Shown piece after piece: positions 51,628 through 60,382 of a stretch of 64,000 bases of DNA. The notes below the pieces were generated by a model. The model did not search any database. It was not told the origin of the DNA and saw nothing but the letters and a program-made list of their open reading frames with translations. The translations under genes were made by a program, and so were the position numbers. Source of the DNA: B10-G9 sp963712165 (lineage in GTDB: Bacteria > Chloroflexota > Anaerolineae > Anaerolineales > UBA11858). Numbering within the stretch: position 1 is the first letter of the stretch; every line of letters begins with the position of its first letter. The DNA lies in NCBI GenBank assembly GCA_963712165.1, contig CAVQGY010000002.1:558001-622000 (forward strand), read 5' to 3'.

Positions 51628-52800
51628 TTATCTCAAGCCGGTTTCCATTCTGGCAATAACCATGCGCTGGATCTCGCTGGTACCCTCATAGATCTCGGTG
51701 ATCTTGGCATCCCGGTAGTAGCGCTCGATGGGCAGCTCTTTTGAATAGCCCATACCGGCATGGATCTGGACGGCGGCGTCGGCGCAGAATGTGGCCGTTT
51801 CCGAGGCGAATAGTTTAGCCATAGAAGCTTCCAGGGTAAAACGCTCCCCGGTGGTTTTAAAACGCTCCTTGGCATAAGCCGCCTGGTAGATCAACAGCCG
51901 GGAAGCCTCTATACGGGTTTTCATATCCGCCAATTTGAAGCTGATGCCCTGGAACTGGCCGATCTTTTTCCCAAAGGCTTCTCGTTCCTTGGCATATTCC
52001 ACACTGGCTTCGTAGGAAGCTTCGGCGATCCCCAGAGCCTGGGAGGCGATCCCGATCCGACCCGCATCCAGCACGGTCATGCCGATTTTGAAGCCTTCCC
52101 CCTCTTCACCCAGCCTGCTATCGACTGGACAGCGGTAATCCTCAAAGACCAGCTCGCTGGTTGCAGAAGCCCGAATACCCATCTTGGGTTCTTTTTTGGC
52201 CCGGATGAATCCAGGAAGGGAAGCGTCGGTCAGGAAGCAGGAGATCCCCTTATGTCCTGCATCAGGATCGGTCATCATAAAGACCACCACAAAATCCGCC
52301 ACAGGACCCCCGGAGACCCAGGATTTCCGTCCGTTGAGTATGTAATCATCACCGTCCCGGACGGCCCGGCTGCGCATCGTGCTAGCATCAGAACCAGACA
52401 TGGGCTCGGTCAAGGAATAGGCCCCGATTTTCTCACCGGAGGCGATGGGGACCAGGAATTTACGTTTCTGCTCCTCCGTACCGTAAATCAGCAAGCCGTA
52501 ATTGAACAGCGAGTTATTAACCGACATGATAGTGCCGTGAGCGGCGTCCGCCTTGCAGATCTCTGTCAGGGCCAATACGTAGGCCAGGGTATCCATCCCT
52601 GCGCCGCCGTATTCCTCTGGAACCTCAATGCCCATAAAGCCCATTGCGCCCATCTTTTTGATGGTTTCAAGGGGAAAATCTCCGCTTTCGTCAAACTCCG
52701 CCGCGATGGGTTTGATCTCTTTTTCGGCAAAATCCCGGGCGGCTTTCTGAATCATTTTTTGCTCGTCGTTAAGGGTAAAACCCTGGCCGATAGATGACAT
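51628..52800 (-). CDS. Acyl-CoA dehydrogenase (short-chain/butyryl-CoA type)
   Basis: FAD enzyme that forms the alpha-beta double bond of acyl-CoA and passes electrons to ETF. Motifs: IGAYSLTEPMSGSDAS (FAD/substrate binding), RAFGKKIGQFQ-like REAFGKKIGQFQGISFKLADM, HAGMGYSKELPIERYYRDAKI, and the catalytic Glu in IYEGTSEIQRM. The 390 aa is standard. The ATG follows AAGGAGG. It is read from its own extended -10 promoter. Confidence 0.95.
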   Translation of the reverse strand: MSSIGQGFTLNDEQKMIQKAARDFAEKEIKPIAAEFDESGDFPLETIKKMGAMGFMGIEVPEEYGGAGMDTLAYVLALTEICKADAAHGTIMSVNNSLFNYGLLIYGTEEQKRKFLVPIASGEKIGAYSLTEPMSGSDASTMRSRAVRDGDDYILNGRKSWVSGGPVADFVVVFMMTDPDAGHKGISCFLTDASLPGFIRAKKEPKMGIRASATSELVFEDYRCPVDSRLGEEGEGFKIGMTVLDAGRIGIASQALGIAEASYEASVEYAKEREAFGKKIGQFQGISFKLADMKTRIEASRLLIYQAAYAKERFKTTGERFTLEASMAKLFASETATFCADAAVQIHAGMGYSKELPIERYYRDAKITEIYEGTSEIQRMVIARMETGLR

Positions 52801-52848
52801 TCAAGGACCTCCTTAAGAAGAATTCAGTTAGGATAAAAACGCATTTTT

Positions 52849-52857
52849 ATTATAGCA
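52849..52857 (-). promoter_or_regulatory. Extended -10 promoter for acyl-CoA dehydrogenase
   Basis: On the minus strand TGCTATAAT (52857-52849), an extended -10 element with perfect TATAAT. No -35 match is seen, which extended -10 promoters tolerate. It lies about 50 bp before the ATG. Confidence 0.5.
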
Positions 52858-52925
52858 TCACCCTCATACTGACGCTGGCAGAGAGGAGGAAAGTAATGAG
52901 TTTCCCAGCAAGTAATAAAGAGTAA

Positions 52926-54179
52926 TCATTGACCAGTATTCAGACTCGAGGTTATAGATCCATTCGGAGTATTCTCCCGGGGGATCCTGAGTTTCCAGAA
53001 AGCTAAAAGACTCAACCCCAGACAGCCGATGACGGTGATGAGAAAGGGAGTTTCGGGGCTGAAGCGATCCCACAGCAGTCCTCCGAAATAAGGGAAGGGC
53101 AACGATAGGACGCCCCGGCTGGTCCAGGTCAACCCGAAAGCCAGCCCGCGCTGTTCTTCAGGGACAGTTTTGGAGATCAAGGATTGGCTGGCTGGCTTTG
53201 CCAGGCCCATCATGAAGGGATGGACGAGCGCAGATGGGATCAAGCCAAGGAAATTGCGAGCCAGTAGAGGTGATCCGATGTGTATGATCAGAAATAGATA
53301 GGCGAATCCCAACCCGATATTTTCGCCTTTCTTATCAACCCAGTAGCCCAGGGGGATGGTGATAAAGAGGGCAATAACAGCTCCTATGGTGGGCAGATAA
53401 GCGATCTGTTCTATGCTGACGCCAACTACATCTTGATAATACAAGACCTGAAGAGAGGACGAAAGTCCAACAAAGATATCATTGAGGTGATCGATCAGGA
53501 ATATCCAGGTGAACAAACCACCTGCGAGCACCAGGCCTATGACCAGACCGAAACTCTTCTTAAAGGATGGGTGTTCCACCGTGTCAGAGAGGCTGCCTTC
53601 CGGGGGAGAAACCCGCTTCACATATATCAGGAGAATCGAGCCGATCAGGAAAAAAGTTGAAGCAGCCAGGAACAGGGAGCGGAATCCGGCTAAGGCAATG
53701 ATCCAACCCGCCAATGGGGCTCCTGCCAAACGGACAATATTTAAGAGATTATGCTGCACCGCGTAAACTTTGGCTCTATGTTCCTGTACGGTCTGATCAG
53801 CGATATAGGCTGAGAAGCTGGGGCCGCCCAAGGCCCAGCCAATCCCGATCAAGGTATAGGCCAGGATCATCCACTCCCAGCTGGGGGCTAATAACATGAC
53901 GATGAATGAAGCCAGTTTGACCAGATTGCCCCAGGCGATCATCCTCAGCCTGCCAAACCGGTCTGAGAGCCAGCCACTGATGATGTGCAGGGACAGTGGT
54001 ACCACCTCCGACAGAGAATAAACCAGGCCAATTTCAGCAGCTGAGGCGCCCAGTTCGCTCATGAATAGCGGAAGAAAGAAAGCATATAGAGTAGAGAGAT
54101 TGATGAAGAATTCCCCTACCAGAAACAAACGCATAGGTGGGGTCAGGATGGTTTTCAGGGATTCAGGCTTTTCATCCAT
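52926..54179 (-). CDS. Major facilitator superfamily transporter
   Basis: Twelve-helix MFS carrier. The loop 2-3 signature is GWLSDRFGRLRMIAWG, a good match to GX3DRXGRR, and a second copy is partly kept in the middle (LGYWVDKKGENIG). The 417 aa is typical of drug or sugar efflux proteins; the substrate cannot be read. ATG 54179 is preferred over an in-frame TTG at 54206. It follows a methyltransferase gene by about 40 bp on the same strand. Confidence 0.88.
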   Translation of the reverse strand: MDEKPESLKTILTPPMRLFLVGEFFINLSTLYAFFLPLFMSELGASAAEIGLVYSLSEVVPLSLHIISGWLSDRFGRLRMIAWGNLVKLASFIVMLLAPSWEWMILAYTLIGIGWALGGPSFSAYIADQTVQEHRAKVYAVQHNLLNIVRLAGAPLAGWIIALAGFRSLFLAASTFFLIGSILLIYVKRVSPPEGSLSDTVEHPSFKKSFGLVIGLVLAGGLFTWIFLIDHLNDIFVGLSSSLQVLYYQDVVGVSIEQIAYLPTIGAVIALFITIPLGYWVDKKGENIGLGFAYLFLIIHIGSPLLARNFLGLIPSALVHPFMMGLAKPASQSLISKTVPEEQRGLAFGLTWTSRGVLSLPFPYFGGLLWDRFSPETPFLITVIGCLGLSLLAFWKLRIPRENTPNGSITSSLNTGQ

Positions 54180-54220
54180 GATAGATTTCCGATTCGTTTT
54201 AGACAATCTGCGGCCTTGAT

Positions 54221-54856
54221 CTACCTGCCTGGTTTTACTCTCAAGAACAGAGATTGAAAATGGAGTGGGGATCGAGTCTCGACCTGGACCTGACTGAATT
54301 CCTCCACTGTGAAATAGACTGACGCCAGCTCTCTTATTTCATCATCCCCCAGAAGTGAGAAGAATCTTTTGGGTTCATAACTATCATCTTGATACACTCC
54401 TTCACGTTTTTCCCCGCCGTACTGCCCCCAATAAAACAAGCCCTCCTTGGTCAGGACCCCGGCGATATTGGCAAGCGCTTTTGGCAGCAGCCTGCTGGGA
54501 ATATGAAGCAGGGAATTCATAGCGTAGGCCGCCTCAAATGTCTGTCCGATCCCCGCCAGATCCAGCACACTTAAGATCTGGCTGGGCAGGCCTTTTTCCT
54601 GGCATTTCTTCACCAGGGCAGGGGATAGATCGATACAGGTGACATCGATCCCCTGGGACTGAAAGAAGAGAGCATGGACCCCGGTCCCAGCACCAATATC
54701 GATCAGGCTGGTTCGCCCTTCGCGTTGGAGAGCAGCCAGAAATTCCCGGCGCAGGGTTTCTTTCCAGTCAGAAACAGGAGCTGATTCCCGAAAACCTACC
54801 GCACGGTCGTAAGACAGTATCAGATCTGGAAAAGGGTCATTCTGTTTATCATCCAT
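54221..54856 (-). CDS. Class I SAM-dependent methyltransferase
   Basis: Soluble methyltransferase with SAM motif I SLIDIGAGTGVHALFFQ (about residue 45), the acidic VTCIDLSPALVKKCQEKG after it, and FEAAYAMNSLLHIP as motif IV. It is followed by KEGLFYWGQYGGEKREGVYQ. ATG 54856 is chosen because GGAG lies six bases before; the TTG two codons upstream is less likely. The substrate is unknown. It is probably co-transcribed with the MFS gene. Confidence 0.85.
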   Translation of the reverse strand: MDDKQNDPFPDLILSYDRAVGFRESAPVSDWKETLRREFLAALQREGRTSLIDIGAGTGVHALFFQSQGIDVTCIDLSPALVKKCQEKGLPSQILSVLDLAGIGQTFEAAYAMNSLLHIPSRLLPKALANIAGVLTKEGLFYWGQYGGEKREGVYQDDSYEPKRFFSLLGDDEIRELASVYFTVEEFSQVQVETRSPLHFQSLFLRVKPGR

Positions 54857-55142
54857 AACCAACTCCGATATGGGAATTATTCAGTTTCTCCCCACATCAA
54901 CCAGGGATCTTTGGCATAAGGGAGTTTCTTCCTGTCTGGCAGGCACTGCCTCCGGTCTTCAGCCAAAAAAGCATAAGATCGGACCAATAGAGTACACATT
55001 CACTGTAAGCAGAGAAACAGATAAGCCCTTCTTGTTATGGGTCAAGGAATAAAAGGGGATTCAAGCTAATTATAGCCAAAAAGGATGAATTCTCGTACCT
55101 TAAGAGAAATGGACTTATAGTCCTTGTTATAATCTAATCACT

Positions 55143-56805
55143 ATGTTTAGAAAACGTTACCGCAAGATCCTGTTCTTTTTTGCCGGCGTAATTCTCAGAA
55201 TATCGTTCTGGGATATATTTCTATCCAAAATTGGCCTGAGAAAATTGTCAGCCAAGAATCGCACTCAAAGATATATTGAAGCTGCCCAGCGCTATCGGAG
55301 CCTCGCGATCCAGATGGGAGGTGTATTGATCAAGGTGGGGCAGTTCCTTTCTGTACGGGTGGATATGCTTCCCGCGGAAGTGACTGACGAGTTAAGCGGC
55401 CTGCAGGATCAGGTACCAGCAGAGGATTTCCAGCGTATTCGCCAATTGGCTGAAGCGGAGCTGGGCATGACCCTCGAAGAATGTTTCGAGCAATTTGAAG
55501 AACAACCCCTGGCATCGGCTTCATTGGGGCAGGTGCATCGGGCTGTCTTGATACGAATCGGATATGACAGGAGGAGAGGGATTAGGGGATATTAAAGATG
55601 TGGTCGTGAAGATCCAGCGGCCGGATATCGACAAGATCATCGAGGTGGATCTTTCCGCGTTCCGGACCGTTACCGGCTGGCTTCAGCGCATTAAAATGAT
55701 CCGAAGAAGAGTGGATCTGCCGGCCTTGATGGAGGAGTTTTCCACAATTCTGGGGCAAGAGATAGATTATCTTAACGAAGGTAGTAATGCAGAACGATTC
55801 TGGGATTATTACCAGGGAATGACCGGTATCAAGATACCCCGGGTGATCTGGGACAAGACGACCCGGCGGGTTCTGACCCTGGAGGATGTCTATGCCATTA
55901 AGATCACGAACTACCAGGAAATTAAAGCAGCAGGCGTGCCTCTGGATGAAGTTGCCCGGCGGTTATTTTCCAGCTATATGGAACAGATCTTCGAAAAGGA
56001 GTTTTTCCATGCTGACCCACACCCCGGGAATCTCTTTGTGATCCCGCTTGATGAGGCACAGGGTACTGCCTGGCAATTAGCCTTTGTGGACTTCGGCATG
56101 GTGGGACATGTGCCAGCCAATGCCCGGGAAGGATTACGGGAAGCAGTGATCGCGGTTGGAACCCAGGATGCGGGCAGATTGGTGAAAGCGTATGATAAGC
56201 TGGGATTTTTACTTCCCGAAGCGGATTTGGACCTGCTTGAAAAAGCAGAAGCGAAAGCCTTTGAACGTTTCTGGGGTAAAAGCATGGCTGAACTGGGGAA
56301 AATCGATCATCGGGAATTTATGGAATTTGGGATGGAATTTCGGGAATTGATGTATGAAATGCCTTTCCAAATTCCTCAGGACCTGCTGCTTTTGGGCAGA
56401 ACGGTGGCGATTCTCTCCGGGATGTGCACTGGTTTGGACCCCGGGTTTAACGTTTGGGAAAGCCTGGAACCTTATGCCAGAGACCTGATCGAATCTGAAC
56501 TGACCGGGAATTGGGAGATATGGTGGGAAGAGATCAAAACAATCCTGGGATCTTTGACCAGCCTGCCGCGGCGGATGGATGGTTTGCTGGGCCAGATTGA
56601 AAGAGGAGAGATCAAAGTTCAGGCGCCAGAACTGCAGGCACAGCTAAGGGGAATCGAAAAGAATCTCCAAGGACTTTCCGGAGCCGTGTTATTCGCGGCC
56701 TTATTCATTGGGGGAATGCAGCTGGTCCTGGCAGGGTATCCCCTACCAGGATTTATCCTCTTGGGTTTTGCTTTTATCCCCCTGGTTGTGGTTTTATTCA
56801 GATAG
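55143..56805 (+). pseudogene. ABC1/UbiB-family atypical kinase, interrupted by a frameshift
   Basis: AarF/UbiB-like protein kinase-like ATPase, a family tied to quinone or prenyl-lipid metabolism. Part 1 (55143-55595) has the family N-terminus with GGVLIKVGQFLSVRVDMLP and ends in SLGQVHRAVL. Part 2, in the +1 frame, continues YESDM and then DVVVKIQRPDIDKIIEVDL with the catalytic HADPHPGNLFVI and VDFGMVG. Skipping one base, the A at 55551 after the TTG codon, restores a continuous ~554-aa protein with two C-terminal helices (from GAVLFAALFIGGMQLVLAG). Error or true mutation cannot be told apart from the sequence. Confidence 0.85.
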
Positions 56806-56812
56806 CAGAGAT

Positions 56813-57028
56813 TTACTCATCAACCTCGTCAAATTTATCCAGGGCGGCATCGATCAAACTTCGCAGACCCTGGAGGACTTCCCTCTGGGCTGCCTGGCGG
56901 TGTTCTTTGACCTGGGGAGGAAACATGGCATCAAGGCCTTTCTTGAATTCCTGCTTGGCAGCGCCAAAGTGCTCTTTGGCTTCTTCGGGAATATGTCCGG
57001 ACTTGGGGGTTTTGGTTTCTTCAGTCAT
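56813..57028 (-). CDS. Small hydrophilic hypothetical protein
   Basis: A 71-aa charged helical protein (KEHFGAAKQEFKKGLDAMFPP, then QREVLQGLRSLIDAALDKFDEVDE) with no signal peptide. AAGGAG before the ATG supports that it is real. It converges with the ABC1 kinase gene and stops 7 bp after it. No family is recognised; the amphipathic helices suggest a membrane- or protein-binding role. Confidence 0.65.
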   Translation of the reverse strand: MTEETKTPKSGHIPEEAKEHFGAAKQEFKKGLDAMFPPQVKEHRQAAQREVLQGLRSLIDAALDKFDEVDE

Positions 57029-57207
57029 TAAAATATACTCCTTATAGATTTTGCTCCCTCAAGGATATTATCGCTTTAACAGGGCGGAGGGTCAAGGATT
57101 CTGAGCGGTGTCTTTCTTTATACTATATACGGATACCAGGGAAGATAGTTGTAATCAGAAATAGTTAATCTTTTTAAGATAGATTGATAAGGCACAAAAT
57201 GATCACT

Positions 57208-57726
57208 TTAGTCGCCCAAATGGGCTTTGATCCGTGTTTCTTCCATTAACTTTTTGGCGCGAGAATTGTACTGGTTGATCTCATCCTCATTTTGAGGCAT
57301 GATTTGAGGCCAGGTTCTTTTTGGAAAGATTTCGCGCACATCCGGGCCGTAATAACTCCCATCTCTGGGTATAAGAAACCCAATAATCTCTACCTTATTC
57401 CCATTTTGTTGAGTTTGGAGCGCGACAGGCAAACTGATACCTGATCCATCTGTCGCTGAGCCCTGCATCAAATAATACTCCTGACATAGTGCCCAGACGT
57501 AAATAACCCCATCCTTTCCTGGCTGAGCATCCATTAATTCGTGGGCGCAAAAAACTTCTCCCCCGAATCCGGTGATGCCAATATTCTCAATGAGATAATC
57601 ATTGATGATCTCTTCAGATAAGATATCGGCGGAAGAATAATCTGCCGGCTGAGATTGGACTTTGAATTGACAACCGGAACAGAGTAGTATCACAATCAGG
57701 CAAAGCCTTCGCTGAATATTTATCAA
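57208..57726 (-). CDS. Hypothetical lipoprotein
   Basis: Starts at TTG 57726 with AAGGGA five bases upstream. The N-terminus is basic then hydrophobic with the lipobox CSGC at about residues 16-19 (RRLCLIVILLCSGC). The mature part (about 153 aa) has one predicted beta-rich domain containing CAHELMDAQPGKDGVIYVWALCQEYYL; no known family. It lies 24 bp downstream of the thioesterase-like gene on the same strand, so it may share its transcript. Confidence 0.65.
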   Translation of the reverse strand: MINIQRRLCLIVILLCSGCQFKVQSQPADYSSADILSEEIINDYLIENIGITGFGGEVFCAHELMDAQPGKDGVIYVWALCQEYYLMQGSATDGSGISLPVALQTQQNGNKVEIIGFLIPRDGSYYGPDVREIFPKRTWPQIMPQNEDEINQYNSRAKKLMEETRIKAHLGD

Positions 57727-57749
57727 TGTTCCCTTTCAGAATTGATCCG

Positions 57750-58208
57750 TTATTGTTTTTTTCTTATATAAACCACTTTTTCCCCTTTGGCAACTATCTC
57801 TTTGCCCTCATCCATAATCTCCACGGGGAAAGATGCCAGATATTTGTCCCCATCCCTGGTATTCAGCTTTATTTCCTCAATTACATCATTAGTGATCTTA
57901 AATTCGGCCCAGACTTTCTTTTTGCTTGCTTTGATAAACTCTATACTGGCCCTTTGATCCCAGACCAGATATTCCTTTCCAAGTAATTGCATTAATAACA
58001 ACATCAGATGCGGGTCTATCATTGAGTATAGACTTCCCCCAAAATGTGTGCCAACAGCGTTCCGGTTGTACCAGCGCATGGTCATTGATACACGAAGTTC
58101 TTTCCAATCCTCGCTGATAGATTCAATCTTTACACCAGCTCCAAGATAGGGCGGGTATAAATTCAGAATGAGCTTTAATCCTTTGGGGGACAAATTTGTT
58201 AATTTCAT
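57750..58208 (-). CDS. DUF4442 hotdog-fold protein (thioesterase-like)
   Basis: Single hotdog domain related to PaaI-like thioesterases. Landmarks are KELRVSMTMRWYNRNAVGTHFGGSLYSMIDP, with the typical NAVGTHFGG of DUF4442, and DQRASIEFIKASKKKVWAEFKI. The 152 aa is usual. The activity is unproven in this family. The lipoprotein gene follows 24 bp downstream. Confidence 0.85.
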   Translation of the reverse strand: MKLTNLSPKGLKLILNLYPPYLGAGVKIESISEDWKELRVSMTMRWYNRNAVGTHFGGSLYSMIDPHLMLLLMQLLGKEYLVWDQRASIEFIKASKKKVWAEFKITNDVIEEIKLNTRDGDKYLASFPVEIMDEGKEIVAKGEKVVYIRKKQ

Positions 58209-58279
58209 TCGAGCGCCATGGATTGAAGAATAAAATAGTAATAGCTGCCCACTTAGTGGATGTTATGTAAGTGAGGTTC

Positions 58280-58726
58280 TTAGCCGGGTTTATTCTGGAT
58301 TGGGTCGTTTTTTTTCGTTATACCAAACGCTTCTTTTACGTCAGGCCTGAACAATATCCAGACAGCATAAATTTGTACAAAGAAATGATAGGAAATATTA
58401 TTTTCGCCGAGCACGAGGTTTATCAAACCCAGGATAATGGTCACAATACCAAATACAAGAGTAACCGTGCGAGCCCAGGGTTTTAACTTTCGGAGACTTA
58501 CACCCAAGAATATTAATACCAGTATAGCTACAGAGGTTGAGAGAATGCTCAAACCAAAATCCATAACTACTCTGGATAAATCCGAATAGGGATTATTGAT
58601 GTTCTCTGCCCTGGCAATTGGAGAATTATAGGCCGAGATTAAGCCTATTCCACCAATGATTGCCGCTATTGCTGCGTTCAAATAGAATAGAAATGAGAGG
58701 TACTTGATGTGTTTTGGGATTTCCAT
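58280..58726 (-). CDS. Hypothetical membrane protein
   Basis: About four transmembrane helices: LSFLFYLNAAIAAIIGGIGL, VVMDFGLSILSTSVAILVLIFLG, the TVTLVFGIVTIILGLINLVLG stretch, and HFFVQIYAVWILF. A GTG three codons upstream is an alternative start. It resembles small DUF-type membrane proteins of unknown function; no motif was recognised. Confidence 0.65.
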   Translation of the reverse strand: MEIPKHIKYLSFLFYLNAAIAAIIGGIGLISAYNSPIARAENINNPYSDLSRVVMDFGLSILSTSVAILVLIFLGVSLRKLKPWARTVTLVFGIVTIILGLINLVLGENNISYHFFVQIYAVWILFRPDVKEAFGITKKNDPIQNKPG

Positions 58727-58867
58727 TTTAATCACAACCTTTTTTCGCTAGTGTTCATTCCAGCACAAGGAATTGAGATATGTTCACAGATATCATTTTA
58801 ACGCCAAAGAAGGAATAAGTATGCCTTAAGAAAGAGTTCGTCAGGCTTGCTTTTTGGCAGGGTTCTT

Positions 58868-59650
58868 CTATTTTGGCAGGCATAAGATACTGTTATTGAA
58901 GTTGTCGTTGATCCTGTCAAATGATTCCGGAGTCAGTGGACCATGCCGGTCAAGGAGCTCATAGTCGAGGGATCTCAATTGAGTGAATCCCTGCTGGAGG
59001 AGAGCCTTGGAATGGAAGGCAATGATCATCATTGGACGGCACTCGTTGATCAGTTCAAGGCTTCCATTCAAACAGTCAATTTCTGCCCGCTCTATGTCCA
59101 TCTTGATCAAAGTAGGCGCAGGTAATCCCTTTTCCCTCCTGTAATCATCAAGTCTGACGATCCTGCAGCTTTCACGGATCTGGCCTTCCTGTATCTTCGC
59201 TCTGATGCTTGTCATCGCTGTCGGGCCGATGGGAAGGTCGAGTTCCCCTTCTTCTGCTCCCAGACCTACGACATGGATCGTGATATTCCCAAAACCGTTA
59301 GCATCGACAGTTTTGCGCAGGAGGGCTGCTGTTGAGGGCAGGATTTCAAAGGCATGAATTTCTCCCCTGCCTTGCAGGATATGGGAAAAGAGCACTGTTG
59401 TGTATCCGACATGGGCACCCAGATCGTAGACCACATCCCCTGGGCTGAGCAGCTTTCTGGAAAGCTGGGCTATCCACGGCTCATCAACCCCGAACCACAT
59501 CCGCAGGGAAATCTGGGGGGATAGGAAAATCTTTCTTCCCCGGATCGGCCCAAAGGGAATCCGATGGACTCTGGGTTGTTTTCCCAGGACCATTTCTATC
59601 AGGGGCTTTAGAAAAGCCTTGGCGTAATTGATGAGCTGCCTTTTATTCAT
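58868..59650 (-). CDS. FkbM family methyltransferase
   Basis: SAM-dependent methyltransferase of the FkbM type, often acting on sugars or polyketides. The FkbM core has SPGDVVYDLGAHVGYTTVLFSHIL (SAM motif I), IHAFEILPSTAALLRKTVDANG, and LIKMDIERAEIDCLNGS as the conserved Asp-rich motif. The 260 aa is normal. It lies in a run of minus-strand accessory genes; the substrate is unknown. Confidence 0.88.
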   Translation of the reverse strand: MNKRQLINYAKAFLKPLIEMVLGKQPRVHRIPFGPIRGRKIFLSPQISLRMWFGVDEPWIAQLSRKLLSPGDVVYDLGAHVGYTTVLFSHILQGRGEIHAFEILPSTAALLRKTVDANGFGNITIHVVGLGAEEGELDLPIGPTAMTSIRAKIQEGQIRESCRIVRLDDYRREKGLPAPTLIKMDIERAEIDCLNGSLELINECRPMMIIAFHSKALLQQGFTQLRSLDYELLDRHGPLTPESFDRINDNFNNSILCLPK

Positions 59651-59736
59651 TCTTTGGTTATCGTTACCTTGCCAACGACTCCCCGATCGATACTTAGATC
59701 ATTGTCAATCCCGTATTCAGAATAATACCGACTTCC

Positions 59737-60162
59737 CTAAAGCTCCTTTTTCATAAAAAAGCGCTCATGACCGGGAGGGAAAGCCGGGAGTTCTCCGAAT
59801 GACTTGTAACCGAGCCGCTCATAGAATCCTGGCGCTTGAAAACTGAACGTGTCAAGATAGGCGTTCTTTGCCCCTTTTTGCCGGGCTTTCTTCTCAACTG
59901 TTTCCATGAGCTGGCGTCCATAGCCGCGACCACGAAGTTCTTCCTTGACCCACAATAGGTCAATATTGAGCCAATCCCAGTAAATTTCGCTGATCACACC
60001 GCCCAGGATTTCGTCATTATCTCCCTGGAGGACGTAACATAAGCGTTGAAATTGATTATCACCAGCTTGCTGGATATTATAAGAACTGACGCCTCTACCT
60101 ATGATGCCCCAGGCACCTTCTTCCGGTTTTTCAATATAGATGATTTTTAGATCTTTTCCCAT
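59737..60162 (-). CDS. GNAT family N-acetyltransferase
   Basis: Acetyl-CoA-dependent transferase with the GNAT core: WLNIDLLWVKEELRGRGYGRQLMETVEKKARQKGA, where RGRGYG is the acetyl-CoA pyrophosphate loop, then LDTFSFQAPGFYERLGYKSFGEL. The start at 60162 gives a 141-aa protein as usual for this subfamily; the longer frame to 60243 is unlikely. The ending PAFPPGHERFFMKKEL is typical. Confidence 0.88.
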   Translation of the reverse strand: MGKDLKIIYIEKPEEGAWGIIGRGVSSYNIQQAGDNQFQRLCYVLQGDNDEILGGVISEIYWDWLNIDLLWVKEELRGRGYGRQLMETVEKKARQKGAKNAYLDTFSFQAPGFYERLGYKSFGELPAFPPGHERFFMKKEL

Positions 60163-60259
60163 AAGTTTTCTAAACTCCCAAAACTGAAAATATATTGCCT
60201 GCTGCGTACCAGACTGTATGCGAATGACCACCGCTGACGGCATTTGTCAGGGTGTCCAA

Positions 60260-60370
60260 CTACACCTGGCACACAGGGCAAAGATAACGAGGGCCGTCCA
60301 TATATGATAACTTCATTATTTTACCAGCACACTCAGGACAAGACTAATCTTGCTCTTTGGAATAACTCAT
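60260..60370 (-). pseudogene. Small zinc-ribbon ORF with in-frame TAG
   Basis: Too short for usual gene calls. Reading from ATG 60370 gives MSYSKEQD, a TAG, and then SCPECAGKIMKLSYMDG and PRYLCPVCQV to a TAG stop at 60260-60262. Two CPxC knuckles separated by 18 residues are a textbook zinc ribbon. It begins 12 bp after the SDR gene stop. There is no in-frame start after the TAG. It could be a nonsense mutant, an error, or a readthrough case. Confidence 0.45.
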
Positions 60371-60382
60371 GAGCCAGTTTTT

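Noticed and set aside
54870..55052. 60-codon plus-strand frame between the methyltransferase and ABC1 genes
   Set aside because: No ribosome site, no recognisable domain, and it sits in a short divergent intergenic gap.
55540..55570. Programmed +1 frameshift in the ABC1 kinase gene, RF2-like
   Set aside because: The shift site (TTG A TAC) lacks the CUU-UGA slip pattern and SD spacer of prfB; an extra base is simpler.
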